This document shows positions 62,614 through 64,000 of a stretch of DNA of 64,000 nucleotides, piece after piece; the first letter of the stretch is position 1, and every line of letters starts with the position of its first letter. Source of the stretch: Palsa-360 sp963719875 (GTDB lineage Bacteria > Acidobacteriota > Terriglobia > Acidiferrales > UBA7541). The stretch spans positions 2,294,001 to 2,358,000 of the forward strand of contig CAVRDJ010000002.1 of NCBI GenBank assembly GCA_963719875.1, written 5' to 3'. The position numbers and the translations under genes are program-made. The notes under the pieces are model-generated. The model saw nothing but the letters and a program-made list of their open reading frames with translations. It had not been told where the DNA came from and did no database searches.

Positions 62614-63968
62614 CTTCCGCGTCCTGCTCTCTCTATCTTGCGCAGGGCCTCACACCCCAGCAGCGCATAAAACGGCGCGTAGCACAGCCACTGAAAGAAC
62701 GGATCGAAGTGCCACACCCCGAAGGCGCGGTAGTTGATGAAAATCTTGTAGGAGAGAAATTCCAGGATCGTGAGCAGCAGCCACGCCGGGCTCGGATAGA
62801 AACACAAGAGCGGCACGATCCAGGTGAAATACCACGGATAGCCGTTCGGCGCGAAGAGCAGCACCGTGCCGATCAACAGAAACGCAGCGCGAGTCGGATC
62901 CGCGCGACGCACCGCCAGCCACACAGCCAGTCCAATCACGACGCCTTCTCCAACTCCGGCAGCGACTATATGCGAGCCGGTAAGCCACAGCAGCACCGGA
63001 TAAATGCTCGAATGGTAGTTTCGGAAAATCAGCTGATAATATTTGAGCATCCCGAGAAATTCGCGCCACCCATGCCGATACGGCCAGACGCACGCAGCTG
63101 TCAGAGCGACGCAGCCGCCGGCCGCAAGCCACCCGCGCAATTTCCCTGGCCAGCCCGCGCGACAAAGCGTCAGTGGCAGCAACGTGACAGGAAACGCTTT
63201 GGCCAGCGCCCCGGCGGTAAGCGTCAGCGTTGACATTGCCGGAGCCCGCCTTATAATCATGAGCGTAGCGACGACACCGGCGATAGCGAGAGCGTCGTTG
63301 TGGCCGCTTGAGGCGAATTCGACCACTACCAGCGGATTCCAGGCGTAAATGGCTACCTGGTAGTTCCGTCCCCCAGTCGAACGGATCCACCCGGCGAGCA
63401 GGGCCGCGACGCCAAGATCAGCGAGCAGAAACGGCAGCTTGAACCCCACCGGGTCTGGCAGCAAGCGCCACGTCGCGCGAAACACCAGCTGAGCGAGCGG
63501 CGGGTACATCGTGGGAATTTCCGGCACAGGCATGACGTACCAGCCCGGATCGCGCAGCGGCGCAAGCCGCGGGTCGGTAGGCGCTACCGCATAGGGATTC
63601 CAGCCCTCGTTCTGGACGTGGCCGTCCCAGCGGTAGCGATGCAGATCGGTCGAGAGCGACGGCGGCTGCGGAAACAGAGTCAGGCGAAAGGCCAGCGCGC
63701 CCAGCAGGACGAGCCACAGCACGGCCCGGTGGTCTCGCGTGTGTTCGAGGGCGTACAGGGCGATGATGTACAGCACGCCGCCGCCCAGCGCCAGGGCCAT
63801 AAATTCGGGGATGTGAATGGAAAGATCTCCGAGGCGCGCCATCGCGGCAAAGACCGCTTCGAGCGCCACGATGGCGACGAGCGCGATGAGGACTTGCGGG
63901 CTTATTTCTGGCGGGCTCCCAGTAGAGCCCGCACCCGGCCGTCGCCGAGACGCGCTCAACGTTTGCAC
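62610..63968 (-). CDS. GT87/DUF2029-like polytopic mannosyltransferase (5' end may lie outside)
   Basis: At least 452 aa with about ten membrane segments. Features of the lipid-linked-sugar mannosyltransferase class: STDLHRYRWDGHVQNEGWNP near residue 105, with the acidic residues at a loop, PEIPTMYPPLAQL and ASSGHNDALAIAG, and FAPNGYPWYFTW late. The enzyme would use a polyprenyl-phosphate sugar to extend an extracellular glycan. GTG 63968 is the first candidate start, without a strong site; the frame remains open to the window edge, so the true start may be further upstream. Confidence 0.75.
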   Translation of the reverse strand: MQTLSASRRRPGAGSTGSPPEISPQVLIALVAIVALEAVFAAMARLGDLSIHIPEFMALALGGGVLYIIALYALEHTRDHRAVLWLVLLGALAFRLTLFPQPPSLSTDLHRYRWDGHVQNEGWNPYAVAPTDPRLAPLRDPGWYVMPVPEIPTMYPPLAQLVFRATWRLLPDPVGFKLPFLLADLGVAALLAGWIRSTGGRNYQVAIYAWNPLVVVEFASSGHNDALAIAGVVATLMIIRRAPAMSTLTLTAGALAKAFPVTLLPLTLCRAGWPGKLRGWLAAGGCVALTAACVWPYRHGWREFLGMLKYYQLIFRNYHSSIYPVLLWLTGSHIVAAGVGEGVVIGLAVWLAVRRADPTRAAFLLIGTVLLFAPNGYPWYFTWIVPLLCFYPSPAWLLLTILEFLSYKIFINYRAFGVWHFDPFFQWLCYAPFYALLGCEALRKIERAGRGS

Positions 63969-64000
63969 GCTCGTGGTTTGTCGTTTCGCGGATTGATTTT

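Overview
The window looks like a chromosomal segment of an Acidobacteriota bacterium, probably an uncultured soil lineage. The evidence is three very large TonB-dependent receptors with an N-terminal carboxypeptidase-regulatory domain (Oar-like), a Ser/Thr kinase fused to a C-terminal TPR region, many DUF6152 and DUF6644 genes, a futalosine-type menaquinone cluster and a B12-dependent ribonucleotide reductase. This placement is inferred from gene content; no rRNA or tRNA gene was seen.

Region 1 (about 0.1-40.2 kb) is an accessory region of exported proteins. It holds three TonB-dependent receptors, the first broken by one in-frame TAA at a conserved tyrosine. It also holds an FAD monooxygenase, a Tat-exported carboxylesterase, a Tat-exported ACMSD-like amidohydrolase, an SMP-30-like protein, two paralogous amidating-lyase-like beta-propellers and a YncE-like propeller. 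Five copies of the same two-gene cassette lie among these: a small DUF6152 protein followed by a larger secreted protein of unknown function (cores DLTGxW, TDGR, GHWEGDT, HS). Cassette 2 sits in a seven-gene minus-strand operon with four DUF6644-domain membrane proteins, and cassettes 4 and 5 are in tandem. Every DUF6152 copy is predicted to expose His-His at its mature N-terminus and keeps an NPH motif, which suggests a metal (perhaps copper) site. Also in this region are the kinase gene, with a promoter that implies a leaderless mRNA, and an operon for an outer-membrane barrel, a mono-haem cytochrome, a soluble CuA protein and a DUF5818-like protein.

Region 2 (40.4-44.1 kb) is a minus-strand glycan or envelope cluster: a DUF354 glycosyltransferase-like protein, a FemAB/GNAT-like protein and an ATP-grasp protein.

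Region 3 (44.7-64 kb) looks more like housekeeping sequence. It contains a CMD-like protein, a PEBP, an NTF2-like secreted protein, glucose-6-phosphate dehydrogenase, a partner-switching set (FHA-GAF-PP2C phosphatase, STAS antagonist, RsbW-like kinase), an alpha/beta hydrolase, OsmC, DUF4126, class II ribonucleotide reductase, a zinc alcohol dehydrogenase, a DinB-like protein, ubiX-mqnP-mqnE for menaquinone, a toxin-antitoxin pair and a GT87-like membrane glycosyltransferase.

The non-coding repeats divide the window. Region 1 carries a ~131-bp repeat and a tandem TTCACCTGTAA motif. From 45.4 kb to 60.9 kb there are instead eight long palindromes of the GTAGCGCAGGCTTCAGCC type. The change near 45 kb may mark the edge of an accessory island.
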